64,000 nt of DNA, taken from assembly GCA_019075905.1 (NCBI GenBank), contig JAGXAM010000001.1:248001-312000 (forward strand), given 5' to 3'. Shown one piece after another: positions 34,325-43,123 of the stretch (within the stretch, counting starts at the first letter, position 1; every line of letters starts with the position of its first letter). This DNA comes from Hyphomicrobiales bacterium (lineage in GTDB: Bacteria; Pseudomonadota; Alphaproteobacteria; Rhizobiales; Beijerinckiaceae). Both the position numbers and the translations under genes were made by a program. The notes under the pieces were generated by a model. That model made no database searches and was not told the origin of the DNA. It saw nothing but the letters and a program-made list of their open reading frames with translations.

Positions 34325-35512
34325 ATGGCAGACAGGCAAGAACCCGCTCCCTGGAGCCCCGTGACCCCGACCGGCGTGCTGGTGCTGGCCGATGGCACTG
34401 TTATCAAGGGCATGGGGTGCGGTGCGCAGGGCCATGCGGTCGGCGAAGTCTGCTTCAACACGGCCATGACCGGCTATCAGGAAATCATGACGGACCCCTC
34501 CTATGCCGGCCAGATCGTCACCTTCACCTTCCCGCATATCGGCAATGTTGGCACGAATGAGGACGATATCGAAATGCTGAATGCGGCGTCGCGCCAGGGC
34601 GCACGCGGTGTCATCATGCATGCCGCCATCAGCGCGCCGGCCAATCACCGGGCGACGCGGTCGCTGCAAGCCTGGCTTGAGGCGCGAGGCATCATTGGCC
34701 TTTCGGGGGTCGACACGCGGGCGCTGACCACGCTCATCCGCGAAAAGGGCATGCCCAATGGCGTCATCGCCCATGCCCGTGACGGTGTGTTCGACCTCGA
34801 CGCGCTCAGGGCCATGGCGGCGCAATGGCCCGGCATCGACGGCATGGACCTGGTGCCGGACGTGACCTCGCTGCAGCGCAGCGACTGGCATGGCGGCAAA
34901 TGGCAGGTCCAGGGCGGCTATAGTGCTGGCGAGGCGGCGAAATTCCGGGTGGTTGCGATTGATTATGGCATCAAGCGCAATATCCTGCGCCTGCTGACCG
35001 CCAATGGCTGCGCCGTGACGATTGTGCCGGCCACGACAGATGCCGACACCATTCTGGCGCTCAAGCCCGATGGCGTGTTCCTGTCCAACGGGCCGGGCGA
35101 TCCGGCCGAGACCGGCAAATATGCGGTGCCGGTGATCCAGAAGTTGCTGGCGGAAAAGATTCCTACCTTCGGCATTTGCCTTGGCCATCAGATGATGGGG
35201 CTGGCGCTGGGCGGACGCACCATCAAAATGCCGCAGGGCCACCATGGCGCCAACCATCCGGTGAAGGAGCACGCTACCGGCAAGGTCGAGATCGTGTCGA
35301 TGAATCATGGCTTTGCGGTCGACGCGCTCAGCCTGCCGGCGCATGTGGTCGAGACCCATGTCTCACTGTTCGATGGCTCGAACTGCGGCCTGGCGCTCAA
35401 GGATGCGCCGGCCTTCAGCGTGCAGCACCATCCCGAAGCCTCGCCGGGGCCGCAGGATTCGCATTATCTGTTTGACCGCTTTGCGGCGATGATGGCTGCC
35501 AACCGCGCCTGA
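34325..35512 (+). CDS. carA: carbamoyl-phosphate synthase small (glutaminase) subunit
   Basis: Supplies ammonia from glutamine to CarB for carbamoyl phosphate, the precursor of arginine and pyrimidines. It has 395 residues. The N-terminal CPSase domain has NTAMTGYQEIMTDPSY. The class I amidotransferase domain has FLSNGPGDP, the nucleophile C285 in GICLGHQ, and the catalytic His in QHHPEASPGP. CarB is not in the window. It converges on galE with 9 bases between the stops. Confidence 0.96.
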   Translation: MADRQEPAPWSPVTPTGVLVLADGTVIKGMGCGAQGHAVGEVCFNTAMTGYQEIMTDPSYAGQIVTFTFPHIGNVGTNEDDIEMLNAASRQGARGVIMHAAISAPANHRATRSLQAWLEARGIIGLSGVDTRALTTLIREKGMPNGVIAHARDGVFDLDALRAMAAQWPGIDGMDLVPDVTSLQRSDWHGGKWQVQGGYSAGEAAKFRVVAIDYGIKRNILRLLTANGCAVTIVPATTDADTILALKPDGVFLSNGPGDPAETGKYAVPVIQKLLAEKIPTFGICLGHQMMGLALGGRTIKMPQGHHGANHPVKEHATGKVEIVSMNHGFAVDALSLPAHVVETHVSLFDGSNCGLALKDAPAFSVQHHPEASPGPQDSHYLFDRFAAMMAANRA

Positions 35513-35521
35513 AGCTGCGCC

Positions 35522-36508
35522 TCAGCGCTGGTGATTATGCAGGCGGCGTTCCCAATCGAGCGCCTGGCGGACAATGTCATCGAGATTGTCGTGCTGCGGA
35601 ACCCAGCCGAACCGCTCGCGGGCGCGTTCGGCACGAGCGATGAGGCGCGCCGGATCGCCAGCCCGGCGTGGTGACAACCGCACCTCGAAATTCACCCCCG
35701 AAACTTTTTTGACGGCGGCAATCACCTCCAGCACCGAAGCGCCGTGGCCATAGCCGCAGTTGCAGACGAGGCTCTGGCCGCCGCGGCGCAGATAGGCCAG
35801 CGCCCGCATGTGGGCGGCTATAAGGTCGGTGATCTGGATATAATCGCGCACGCCGGTGCCGTCGGGCGTGGCAAAATCGGTGCCGAAGACTTCCATATAG
35901 GGATAGCGGCCGAGCGCGGTTTGCACGGCGCGCTTGATGAGATGGGTGGCATTCAGGGCGGACTGACCATGGCGCCCCTGCGGATCGGCCCCGGCGACGT
36001 TGAAATAGCGCAGCGCCACATAGGCGAAATCATGGGCCCTTGCGGTATCTTCCAGCATCCACTCGACCATGAGTTTCGAGCGACCATAGGGAGACATCGG
36101 GTTGGTCGCCTCAAGCTCGGAGACGGCTTCGACATCGGGCTCGCCATAAACCGCGGCGGTCGAGGAGAAAATCATGTGGGGCACGGCGTGGCGCACGGCC
36201 ATTTCCAGCAAATTGCGCGCCGATGATGTGTTGTTGCGGTAATAGCCCAAGGGATCGGCGACAGATTCGGGCACGACGATTTTGGCGGCAAAATGGGCGA
36301 TAGCATCGACTTTGTGGGCGGTGAGCACCTGCTGCATCAGGGTCTGGTCGCCAAAGTCACCCTGATAGAAAGTGACATCCGAAGGCACGGCCCAGCGAAA
36401 GCCGGTGGAAAGGTCGTCCACCACCACCACGGCCTCGCCGGCATCGCGCAAGGCGAGCACCATGTGGCCGCCAATGTAACCGGCGCCGCCCGTTACCAAA
36501 ACTGTCAT
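35522..36508 (-). CDS. galE: UDP-glucose 4-epimerase
   Basis: An extended SDR that interconverts UDP-glucose and UDP-galactose. It has 328 residues with NAD motif GGAGYIG (7-13), SST at 115-117, and catalytic Y141 with K145 (YGRSK). The later block GDPARLIARAERARERFGW is typical of GalE. It is divergent from galU, which makes UDP-glucose, so the two supply nucleotide sugars for exopolysaccharide or lipopolysaccharide. Confidence 0.94.
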   Translation of the reverse strand: MTVLVTGGAGYIGGHMVLALRDAGEAVVVVDDLSTGFRWAVPSDVTFYQGDFGDQTLMQQVLTAHKVDAIAHFAAKIVVPESVADPLGYYRNNTSSARNLLEMAVRHAVPHMIFSSTAAVYGEPDVEAVSELEATNPMSPYGRSKLMVEWMLEDTARAHDFAYVALRYFNVAGADPQGRHGQSALNATHLIKRAVQTALGRYPYMEVFGTDFATPDGTGVRDYIQITDLIAAHMRALAYLRRGGQSLVCNCGYGHGASVLEVIAAVKKVSGVNFEVRLSPRRAGDPARLIARAERARERFGWVPQHDNLDDIVRQALDWERRLHNHQR

Positions 36509-36596
36509 AAAAAAACCTCTCGATCAAAAAATATCTACCGGGGCTTAATGGTTTTATGTGCACCGGTTAAGGTGCGCTATCAAAACGGGATTGAAA

Positions 36597-37481
36597 ATGA
36601 TTAAACGAATTCGCAAGGCCGTATTTCCGGTGGCCGGTCTCGGCACGAGATTTTTGCCCGCAACCAAGGCGGTGCCGAAGGAGATGCTGAATATTGTTGA
36701 TCGGCCGATCCTCCAGCATGTCGTGGAAGAAGCCATTGAGGCAGGCATCGAGCATTTCTGCTTTGTCACCGGCCGCAACAAGGGCGTGATCGAAGACCAT
36801 TTCGATATGTCCTACGAGCTCGAAGATACGCTGAAGCGCCGGGGCAAGAACAAGGAACATGCGGCCATGACGGCGATGCTGCCGGCCGCAGGTGCCACCT
36901 CGTTCACGCGCCAGCAGGCACCCCTGGGGCTGGGCCATGCGATCTGGTGTGCGCGCGAGATCATCGGCGACGAGCCCTTTGCGGTGTTGCTGCCCGACAT
37001 GATCACCATGAGCGCCAAAGGCAGCCAGCGCCGCTGCATGAAGCAATGCGTCGAGGCCTATGGGCAGCATGGCGGCAATATCATTGCGGTCGAGACGGTG
37101 CCGCCCGCTGATACCCATAAATATGGCGTGGTTTCGATTGGTGCCGATAACGGCCACAGTTTTGAAATTACCGGCATGGTGGAAAAGCCGCCCCAGGGCA
37201 CCGCGCCCTCGAACCTGATTATTTCCGGGCGCTATATCCTGCAACCGGAAATTTTCGAGCTGCTCGGGGCGGTCGGCACGGGCGCGGGGGGTGAAATCCA
37301 GTTGACGGACGGCATGAAGGCGCTTGCGGCCAAGCAGGAATTTCATGGCGTGCGCTTCGATGGCCGCACCTTCGATTGCGGCTCGAAACTGGGCTTTCTG
37401 TCAGCCAATGTCGCCTTTGCGCTCGAAGACGCTGATATTGCCGACGCGTTCCGTGCGGAACTCAAGGGTGCGCTTGGCTGA
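36597..37481 (+). CDS. galU: UTP-glucose-1-phosphate uridylyltransferase
   Basis: Makes UDP-glucose from UTP and glucose 1-phosphate. It has 294 residues. The nucleotide-binding signature [18 protein letters not shown] (10-27) and [15 protein letters not shown] are intact, as are LLPDMI and VEKPP blocks. ATG 36597 was chosen over an upstream alternative because the signature then starts at the usual distance. It is divergent from galE across 88 bases that hold both promoters and a GCACC/GGTGC inverted repeat. Confidence 0.95.
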   Translation: MIKRIRKAVFPVAGLGTRFLPATKAVPKEMLNIVDRPILQHVVEEAIEAGIEHFCFVTGRNKGVIEDHFDMSYELEDTLKRRGKNKEHAAMTAMLPAAGATSFTRQQAPLGLGHAIWCAREIIGDEPFAVLLPDMITMSAKGSQRRCMKQCVEAYGQHGGNIIAVETVPPADTHKYGVVSIGADNGHSFEITGMVEKPPQGTAPSNLIISGRYILQPEIFELLGAVGTGAGGEIQLTDGMKALAAKQEFHGVRFDGRTFDCGSKLGFLSANVAFALEDADIADAFRAELKGALG

Positions 37482-37509
37482 CTTTTGCCAGTGCGTGCCT
37501 TCGCCTCGA

Positions 37510-38346
37510 TCAGAACCGCCCGGCGTGAAAATCAGCAAAGGCCTGGCGGATTTCCTCGCGGGTGTTCATGACGAAGGGGCCGTGGCGCTCGATCGGCTCG
37601 TGCAGCGGGCGCCCGGCAACCAGCAAGACCCGCGCGCCGTGGTCACCGCCTTCGCCGACAACGCGATCCCCGGCACCAAGCACGCCAAGCTCGCCGCGCC
37701 GCAGGGTGGTGGAGCCGACGCGGATATCGCCTTCATAACAATAGAAAAAGGCATTGTGGCCGCGCGGCAGCGGCTCGACCAGCAGGCCATGGGCCTCAAG
37801 TTCTACATCAAAATAAACCGGCTGGGTGGCGATGCCGGCAACCGGCCCGGAAACTCCCTCGGTGCTGGTGCCGGTGAGAATCTTCATGGTAAGGCCGGGG
37901 CGGGTGACCACAGGCACCGCTTCGGGGGCAATATCCTGATAGCGCGGCGGCGTCATTTTCTCCCTGGCGGGCAGGTTCACCCAAAGCTGGAAGCCGCGCA
38001 TCATGCCATGCTGCTGCAGCGGCATTTCGGAATGGATCAGGCCGGAACCCGCCGTCATCCATTGCACCGAGCCGGGGCCGAGATCGCCCGAATTGCCCTT
38101 GTTGTCATGATGACGCATCCGGCCTTCGAGCATATAGGTCACGGTCTCGAAACCACGATGGGGATGATCGGGGAAGCCGCCGATATAGGCATCGGGATCA
38201 TCGGAACCGAATTCATCGAGCATCAGGAAAGGATCAAGATCGGGGAAGGCTTGCGTGCCGATGATCCGCAGCATTTTCACACCGGCGCCATCGCTGGCGG
38301 GCTGGCCGCGCACGGTGCGGATGATGGGGCGATTGACCTGCGCCAT
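37510..38346 (-). CDS. pirin family protein
   Basis: A bicupin protein of 278 residues. The N-terminal cupin carries the pirin signature DPFLMLDEFG, then PDHPHRGFETVTYMLEG with the metal ligands (His-Pro-His-x6-Thr region) and MTAGSGLIHSE. Bacterial pirins have been linked to quercetinase activity or to regulation of metabolic enzymes, including pyruvate dehydrogenase, but the role here is unknown. ATG 38346 is preceded by AGAGGC. It converges on galU. Confidence 0.92.
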   Translation of the reverse strand: MAQVNRPIIRTVRGQPASDGAGVKMLRIIGTQAFPDLDPFLMLDEFGSDDPDAYIGGFPDHPHRGFETVTYMLEGRMRHHDNKGNSGDLGPGSVQWMTAGSGLIHSEMPLQQHGMMRGFQLWVNLPAREKMTPPRYQDIAPEAVPVVTRPGLTMKILTGTSTEGVSGPVAGIATQPVYFDVELEAHGLLVEPLPRGHNAFFYCYEGDIRVGSTTLRRGELGVLGAGDRVVGEGGDHGARVLLVAGRPLHEPIERHGPFVMNTREEIRQAFADFHAGRF

Positions 38347-38461
38347 AGGAGCCTCTTGCAAAACCTCGGCGCACATCAGATGACCCAACGTGACAACCGT
38401 TGTAAGCATATAATGAGGCTCGAGGCCGCGCGCCAGTGCAGCGCCGCCATTTTGCCTTGCC

Positions 38462-38848
38462 TCAATGCCCGAACAAGACCTGCCCGAGCAGGCGCGGCGG
38501 CACGGCGGCAAAGCCCCCGGCAATGACCAACCCGGCATAATTCGCGACCATGGCGATGGCATGGCCACGAATGTTGCCGCGCCGGCGCATGATGATGGCC
38601 AGTGGAATGTTGATGAGGGTGATGATCGACAGGATGTGAATCAAGCTCAAATGCCCTGCCGTCTCAATGCCAAAGGACGTGAGTGCGGTGGCAATCATCC
38701 CGCCGGCAAACAGGCGCCCCAGCATGGCGTGCCGGGGCGTGCCCTTGGTGACCAGCATGACCGCAGTGCCGCTGACAAGGCTGGTGAGCGCCAGGGCGCC
38801 GTGCAGCACATAAAGCGGCGGCGCGCTGGCAATATAACCCGGATTCAT
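38462..38848 (-). CDS. DUF2306-like small membrane protein
   Basis: A 128-residue membrane protein with four hydrophobic helices and the pattern LHGALALTSLVSGTAVML, TPRHAMLGRLF and IETAGHLSLIHILSIITL. Conserved histidines sit at helix ends (residues about 16, 39, 63 and 68), as in DUF2306 proteins. ATG 38848 has AGGGGAC upstream. The next gene upstream on the same strand, DUF2852, is 22 bases away. Function unknown. Confidence 0.75.
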   Translation of the reverse strand: MNPGYIASAPPLYVLHGALALTSLVSGTAVMLVTKGTPRHAMLGRLFAGGMIATALTSFGIETAGHLSLIHILSIITLINIPLAIIMRRRGNIRGHAIAMVANYAGLVIAGGFAAVPPRLLGQVLFGH

Positions 38849-38870
38849 GTCCCTGCCCCCGCCAAGTTTG

Positions 38871-39374
38871 CTAGTGCGGGCTGTCGGCACCGGGGGCCGG
38901 GTTGTTGCGGGCCTGCATGAAGCGATCAAATTCCTCGCGATCGCGCGCCCGACGCAGGCCGTCGATGTGCTCGGCAAATTCGCGTTCGGCATCGACGAGC
39001 TTGCGGCGCTGTTCTTCCAGCTTGGCGAGTTCGGCCGAACGCCATTCGTCAAAGGCGCTGTTGCCGGTCGGGCTTGCCGGGCCACCACGCTGCCAGCGCG
39101 ACGGCGCATCGCGCCAGCCACGGGCAAAATCCATCGAGCCGGCCTTGTGGCAGGCCCAACGCCCGCTCTGCATGCACAGGCTCTGCGCGGCATCGACGAG
39201 ATCGCCCTGATGCTCGGTGCGGCGCTGCCAGATCTTCAGGCCAAGAATGGCAAGACCGATCGGCCACCAGACGATGAAGCCGATGACCATGGCAATCAGT
39301 TCGGCCGGATGCCAGAAACCGCGGCGATATTGTCCGCGTCGGCTGCGAAACTCCTCATTGAACGATTGGCTCAT
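38871..39374 (-). CDS. DUF2852 family protein
   Basis: A 167-residue protein with one transmembrane helix (about 25-45, LIAMVIGFIVWWPIGLAIL), then a Trp/Arg-rich segment and a C-terminal coiled coil with SAFDEWRSAELAKLEEQRRKL and the FDRFMQARN ending. This architecture and these motifs are those of DUF2852, found mainly in Hyphomicrobiales. ATG 39374 has AAGGAG upstream. It is divergent from the sulfate assimilation operon. Function unknown. Confidence 0.82.
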   Translation of the reverse strand: MSQSFNEEFRSRRGQYRRGFWHPAELIAMVIGFIVWWPIGLAILGLKIWQRRTEHQGDLVDAAQSLCMQSGRWACHKAGSMDFARGWRDAPSRWQRGGPASPTGNSAFDEWRSAELAKLEEQRRKLVDAEREFAEHIDGLRRARDREEFDRFMQARNNPAPGADSPH

Positions 39375-39597
39375 GGCGTGCTCCTTTTGAATGCCAAGTT
39401 CCATCTGAATGTAATATACATTAACATTGATGCCTTGCAAGAGGGCGAACCGGCGGCATGAGGAAAATTTCGCGGCGAAAGCGCGGTTCCGATCTGTGAA
39501 AACAGTCCTATTATACATTTTTTTTGTGTTATTTATTTTTAACTAGCATTTATTTTTGTAATTTGCTATAAAGCTACATCTGAAACGGAGATTACCC
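39375..39597. promoter_or_regulatory. AT-rich divergent promoter region of the cys operon and DUF2852
   Basis: Bases 39508-39590 are strongly AT-rich, with T runs and a GTTA-N8-TAAC inverted repeat (39527-39542). TTGCTATAAA at 39562-39571 could supply a -10 for the operon. I cannot assign a known regulator box. An ACGGAG ribosome site precedes the first cys operon gene. Confidence 0.45.
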
Positions 39598-39879
39598 ATG
39601 TCGCAGATCATCAGCGCCAACTGGCTCGCAAATGGCCGGGTCGTTTATCTCACCAGCGAGGGTGGCTGGAGCCTGGTCAATGTCGATGCGGCGCATTTTG
39701 CCGACAAGGCGGCGCTGGCGGCCGGGCTGGATGCGGCGCGTCGCGATGAGGCTGCCAATCTGGTGCTCGATATTACCCCCGTGACCTTGACGAGCGAAGG
39801 CGCCGCGCCGCGCGCCATGACCCTGCGCGATCGCATCCGCCTGCAGGGCCCTACCATAAATTACGGCAAAGCCGCCTGA
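39598..39879 (+). CDS. DUF2849 domain protein of the sulfite reductase operon
   Basis: A 93-residue protein that opens with MSQIISANWLANGRVVYL and contains RDEAANLVLDITPV, typical of DUF2849. This family is found almost only next to sulfite reductase genes in alphaproteobacteria, so a role in siroheme or sulfite reductase function is likely but unproven. First gene of the operon; cysI starts 16 bases after its stop. Confidence 0.87.
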   Translation: MSQIISANWLANGRVVYLTSEGGWSLVNVDAAHFADKAALAAGLDAARRDEAANLVLDITPVTLTSEGAAPRAMTLRDRIRLQGPTINYGKAA

Positions 39880-39895
39880 AGAAAGTCCTCTCCTC

Positions 39896-41554
39896 ATGTA
39901 TCGCTATGATGAATTTGACGCCGTCTTCGTCAAAAACCGGGTTGCGCAATTTCGCGACCAGGTCGAGCGTCGGCTTGGTGGCTTGCTGGCCGAGGAAGAA
40001 TTCCGCCCGCTGCGGCTGATGAACGGTGTCTATCTGCAATTGCATGCCTACATGCTGCGGATCGCCATTCCCTATGGAACGCTGTCGAGCCGACAGATGC
40101 GCAAGCTCGCGCATATTGCGCGGGTCTATGACCGCGGCTACGGGCATTTCACCACGCGCCAGAACCTGCAATTCAACTGGCCGGCGCTCAAGGATTGCCC
40201 CTCGATCATGGCCGAACTTGCCAGCGTCGAGATGCATGCCATCCAGACCTCCGGCAATTGCATCCGCAATGTCACGGCCGATCATTTTGCCGGCGTTGCT
40301 GCCGATGAGATCGAGGATCCGCGCCCCTATGCGGAAATCCTGCGGCAATGGTCGTCTCTGCACCCGGAATTTTCGTTCCTGCCGCGCAAATTCAAGCTCG
40401 CCGTCACCGGTGCCGCGCAGGACCGCGCCGCGATCATGGTGCATGACATCGGCCTGCAGCTGGTGCGCAATGACGCCGGCGAAGTGGGCTTTGCGGTTTT
40501 TGTCGGCGGTGGCCAGGGGCGGACGCCGATGGTCGCTTACAAAATCCGTGAGTTTTTGCCCAAGGCAGAACTGCTCGCTTATATTGACGCTATCTTGCGG
40601 GTCTATAATCTCGAAGGGCGGCGCGACAATAAATTCAAGGCGCGCATCAAAATCCTCGTGCACGAAAAGGGTGCCGAGGCGATGAGTGCGGCGGTCGAGG
40701 CCGAATATGCCGCGCATCGCGCCGAGGTGCTGAGCCTGCCGCAAAGCGAGATTGACCGCATCGCCGCCTATTTCAGGGCACCGGCGCTGCCGGCGCGCGC
40801 TGCGGCGACCCCGGCCTGCGACGCCAGAGCGGCAATAGACAGTGCCTTTGCCGGGTTTCTCGCCCGCAATGTCGCCGCCCACAAGGTGCAGGGCTATGGC
40901 ATCGTGACGATTTCGCTGAAGCCGATTGGCGGCATTCCCGGCGATGCCACGGCGGCGCAGATGGAGCTGGTTGCCGATCTCGCCGAGCGCTATTCCAGCA
41001 GCGAAATCCGCGTCTCGCATGAGCAGAACCTGGTTTTGCCCTATGTCGCGCGCGAGGACCTGCCCGCGCTTTATGATGAGCTCGCCGCTGCCGGGCTCGG
41101 CACCGGAAATGCCGGGCTGGTGACCGATATCATTGCCTGCCCGGGGCTCGATTATTGCTCGCTGGCGACGGCGCGCTCGATCCCGATTGCCCAGAAAATC
41201 TCCGAGCGTTTCGGCGCGACGCCGCGCGCGCAGGCGATTGGCGACCTGAAAATCAAGATTTCCGGCTGCATCAATGCCTGCGGGCACCATCATGTCGGCC
41301 ATATCGGCATTCTCGGGCTGGAGCGCAAAGGCGAGGAAACCTACCAGCTGACGCTCGGGGGCACCGGCGACGAGACCTGCTCGCTCGGCGATATTACCGG
41401 GCCGGGCTTCGGCGGGGATGCCATTATCGATGCGGTGGAGACCGTGGTCGAGACTTACATGAAGCTGCGCACCGACGCCGCCGAGCCGTTTCTCGCCGCC
41501 TACCGGCGCATCGGCATGGCGCCTTTCAAAGAGGCTCTCTATGGCACGCCATGA
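39896..41554 (+). CDS. cysI: assimilatory sulfite (nitrite/sulfite) reductase hemoprotein
   Basis: Reduces sulfite to sulfide with a coupled siroheme and 4Fe-4S cluster. It has 552 residues. Cluster ligands are C415, C421, C458 and C462 in the C-x5-C and C-x3-C pattern (CPGLDYC, CINAC). The first ferredoxin-like half has RQNLQFNW and TSGNCIRNVTAD. The sequence branch (short, without a flavoprotein partner gene nearby) fits ferredoxin-dependent enzymes, and a ferredoxin gene ends the operon. It overlaps cysH by 14 bases. Nitrite reductase is the alternative; cysH next door argues for sulfite. Confidence 0.93.
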   Translation: MYRYDEFDAVFVKNRVAQFRDQVERRLGGLLAEEEFRPLRLMNGVYLQLHAYMLRIAIPYGTLSSRQMRKLAHIARVYDRGYGHFTTRQNLQFNWPALKDCPSIMAELASVEMHAIQTSGNCIRNVTADHFAGVAADEIEDPRPYAEILRQWSSLHPEFSFLPRKFKLAVTGAAQDRAAIMVHDIGLQLVRNDAGEVGFAVFVGGGQGRTPMVAYKIREFLPKAELLAYIDAILRVYNLEGRRDNKFKARIKILVHEKGAEAMSAAVEAEYAAHRAEVLSLPQSEIDRIAAYFRAPALPARAAATPACDARAAIDSAFAGFLARNVAAHKVQGYGIVTISLKPIGGIPGDATAAQMELVADLAERYSSSEIRVSHEQNLVLPYVAREDLPALYDELAAAGLGTGNAGLVTDIIACPGLDYCSLATARSIPIAQKISERFGATPRAQAIGDLKIKISGCINACGHHHVGHIGILGLERKGEETYQLTLGGTGDETCSLGDITGPGFGGDAIIDAVETVVETYMKLRTDAAEPFLAAYRRIGMAPFKEALYGTP

Positions 41555-42275
41555 CGTCACCCTGTTTGGCGATGCCCTCGCCGCCTCGCGGCTGGGCGAA
41601 CGCTTTGCCATGCTTGACCCGCAGGCGCTGCTGCGCCTTGCCATCGAGCATCTTTATGCCGGGCGCATTGCTCTCGTCTCGAGTTTTGGCGCGGACAGCG
41701 CGGTGTTGCTGCATATGGTGGCGGCGATCGATCGGGCGACGCCGGTGGTGTTCGTCGATACCAGGCAATTGTTTCCGCAGACGCTGACCTATCGCGATGC
41801 GCTGGTGGCGCAGCTCGGGCTCAGCCATGTGATCACCGCCCTGCCCGACGAGCGTGTCCTCGGCGCCGAAGATCCCGAGAATTTCCTGTGGGCGAGCGAT
41901 CCCGACCGGTGCTGCGATATTCGCAAAACCGCGCCGCTTGGCCAGGCGCTGCAGGGCTATGACGCTTGGATCACCGGGCGCAAGCAGTTCCAGAGCGCGA
42001 CGCGCGCGGCGCTGCCCCTGTTCGAGGCGGAAGGCGAGAGAGTGAAGATCAACCCGCTGGCCGGCTTCGATGCCACCGCCATCCTCGCCTATATCAAGGC
42101 GCATGACCTGCCGCCGCATCCGCTTGTGGCGCAAAATTATCCGTCGATTGGCTGCCTGCCCTGCACCTCGCCGGTCAAGCCGGGCGAAGACCAGCGCGCC
42201 GGGCGCTGGCGCGGGCGTGGCAAGGTCGAATGCGGCATCCACCTTGGTCCCCTCAGCGCAGGAGCAGACATCTGA
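41541..42275 (+). CDS. cysH: phosphoadenylyl/adenylyl-sulfate reductase
   Basis: Reduces (P)APS to sulfite in sulfate assimilation. It has 244 residues. The PP-loop is SSFGADSAVLLHM (about 39-51). The paired cysteines in RCCDIRK (about 123-124) and the CLPC...ECGIH motif near the C-terminus show that it belongs to the 4Fe-4S type, which usually uses APS. Thioredoxin-type reduction is expected. It starts inside cysI and its stop overlaps the DUF934 start (TGATG), so translation is coupled. Confidence 0.94.
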   Translation: MARHDVTLFGDALAASRLGERFAMLDPQALLRLAIEHLYAGRIALVSSFGADSAVLLHMVAAIDRATPVVFVDTRQLFPQTLTYRDALVAQLGLSHVITALPDERVLGAEDPENFLWASDPDRCCDIRKTAPLGQALQGYDAWITGRKQFQSATRAALPLFEAEGERVKINPLAGFDATAILAYIKAHDLPPHPLVAQNYPSIGCLPCTSPVKPGEDQRAGRWRGRGKVECGIHLGPLSAGADI

Positions 42276-42763
42276 TGGCCATTTTTACCAAAGGCCAGTT
42301 TACCGGCGACGACTGGCATCGCCTCGATGACGCGGACGCCGCGCAGGACCATGCGCTGCTGACGCTGGCGCAATGGCAGGCGCGGAGCCAGGAATTTGCC
42401 GGCCTGACCATCGGCATCCTGCTGGAACCGGGCGTGCGGGTGGAGGATGTTGGCGACCTCAGCCGCTTCAGCCTGATTGCGCTGGATTTTCCGAAATATA
42501 CCGATGGCCGCGGCTTTTCGATGGCGCGGCAGCTGCGGGCGCTCGGCTTTGCCGGCGAGATCCGTGCCGTCGGCAATGTGCTGTTCGACCAGCTGCAACT
42601 GATGGCCCGCTGCGGGTTCGACAGCTTTGAAATCACCCATGATGCGACATTACGGCTGTTGGAAAGCGGTCGGCGGCCGGATATTACAACCTTCTATCAG
42701 CCCGGCCTGGGGGCGGAAGCGCCTGCAGGCACGCGTCCCTGGATCAGAAAGCGCGCAGGTTAG
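42275..42763 (+). CDS. DUF934 domain protein of the sulfate assimilation operon
   Basis: A 162-residue protein with GILLEPGVRVEDVGDLSRFSLIALDFPKYTDGRGFS, the central DUF934 block, and the QLQLMARCGFDSFEI segment. DUF934 genes are almost always adjacent to cysI and cysH and have been called oxidoreductase-like, but no reaction is established. ATG overlaps the cysH stop; GGAGCAG is upstream. Confidence 0.88.
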   Translation: MAIFTKGQFTGDDWHRLDDADAAQDHALLTLAQWQARSQEFAGLTIGILLEPGVRVEDVGDLSRFSLIALDFPKYTDGRGFSMARQLRALGFAGEIRAVGNVLFDQLQLMARCGFDSFEITHDATLRLLESGRRPDITTFYQPGLGAEAPAGTRPWIRKRAG

Positions 42764-42767
42764 GATC

Positions 42768-43109
42768 ATGTCCGAGATTTATCTCAACGTCGTCGATCAC
42801 AAGGGTGCCGAGCATCGCGTCGAAGCGCTGGAAGGCTGGCGACTGATGGAAATCATTCGCGACTGGGGCCTTGGCGTCAAAGCCGAATGCGGCGGCGCCT
42901 GCGCCTGCGGCACCTGCCATGTTTATGTCGATCCGGCGTTTTCCGAGCTGTTTCAGCCGCCATCCGACGAAGAGCTTGATCAGCTCGACGCCCTGCCCGG
43001 CGTCACCGCGCAATCACGGCTGGCCTGCCAGTTGCTGATGCGGCCGGAATGTGACGGCATGACCGTTCGGCTCGCCCCCGGGTCCGAGGTAGACCAGGTC
43101 GCGGCTTGA
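42768..43109 (+). CDS. 2Fe-2S ferredoxin, adrenodoxin type
   Basis: A 113-residue electron carrier. Cluster ligands C41, C47 and C50 lie in ECGGACACGTCHVYV and C87 in RLACQL, the vertebrate/adrenodoxin-type spacing C-x5-C-x2-C...C. It starts 4 bases after DUF934, so it belongs to the cys operon. The context suggests it may feed electrons to the sulfite reductase, which has no flavoprotein subunit gene here. The alternative is a general ferredoxin that happens to sit in the operon. Confidence 0.9.
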   Translation: MSEIYLNVVDHKGAEHRVEALEGWRLMEIIRDWGLGVKAECGGACACGTCHVYVDPAFSELFQPPSDEELDQLDALPGVTAQSRLACQLLMRPECDGMTVRLAPGSEVDQVAA

Positions 43110-43123
43110 GGCACGCGGCCTCA
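43107..43123. terminator. hairpin over the convergent stops of ferredoxin and hemolysin-III genes
   Basis: TGAGGC (43107-43112), loop ACGCG, GCCTCA (43118-43123). The stem includes both stop codons. There is no T run, so it is at best a weak bidirectional terminator. Confidence 0.3.
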
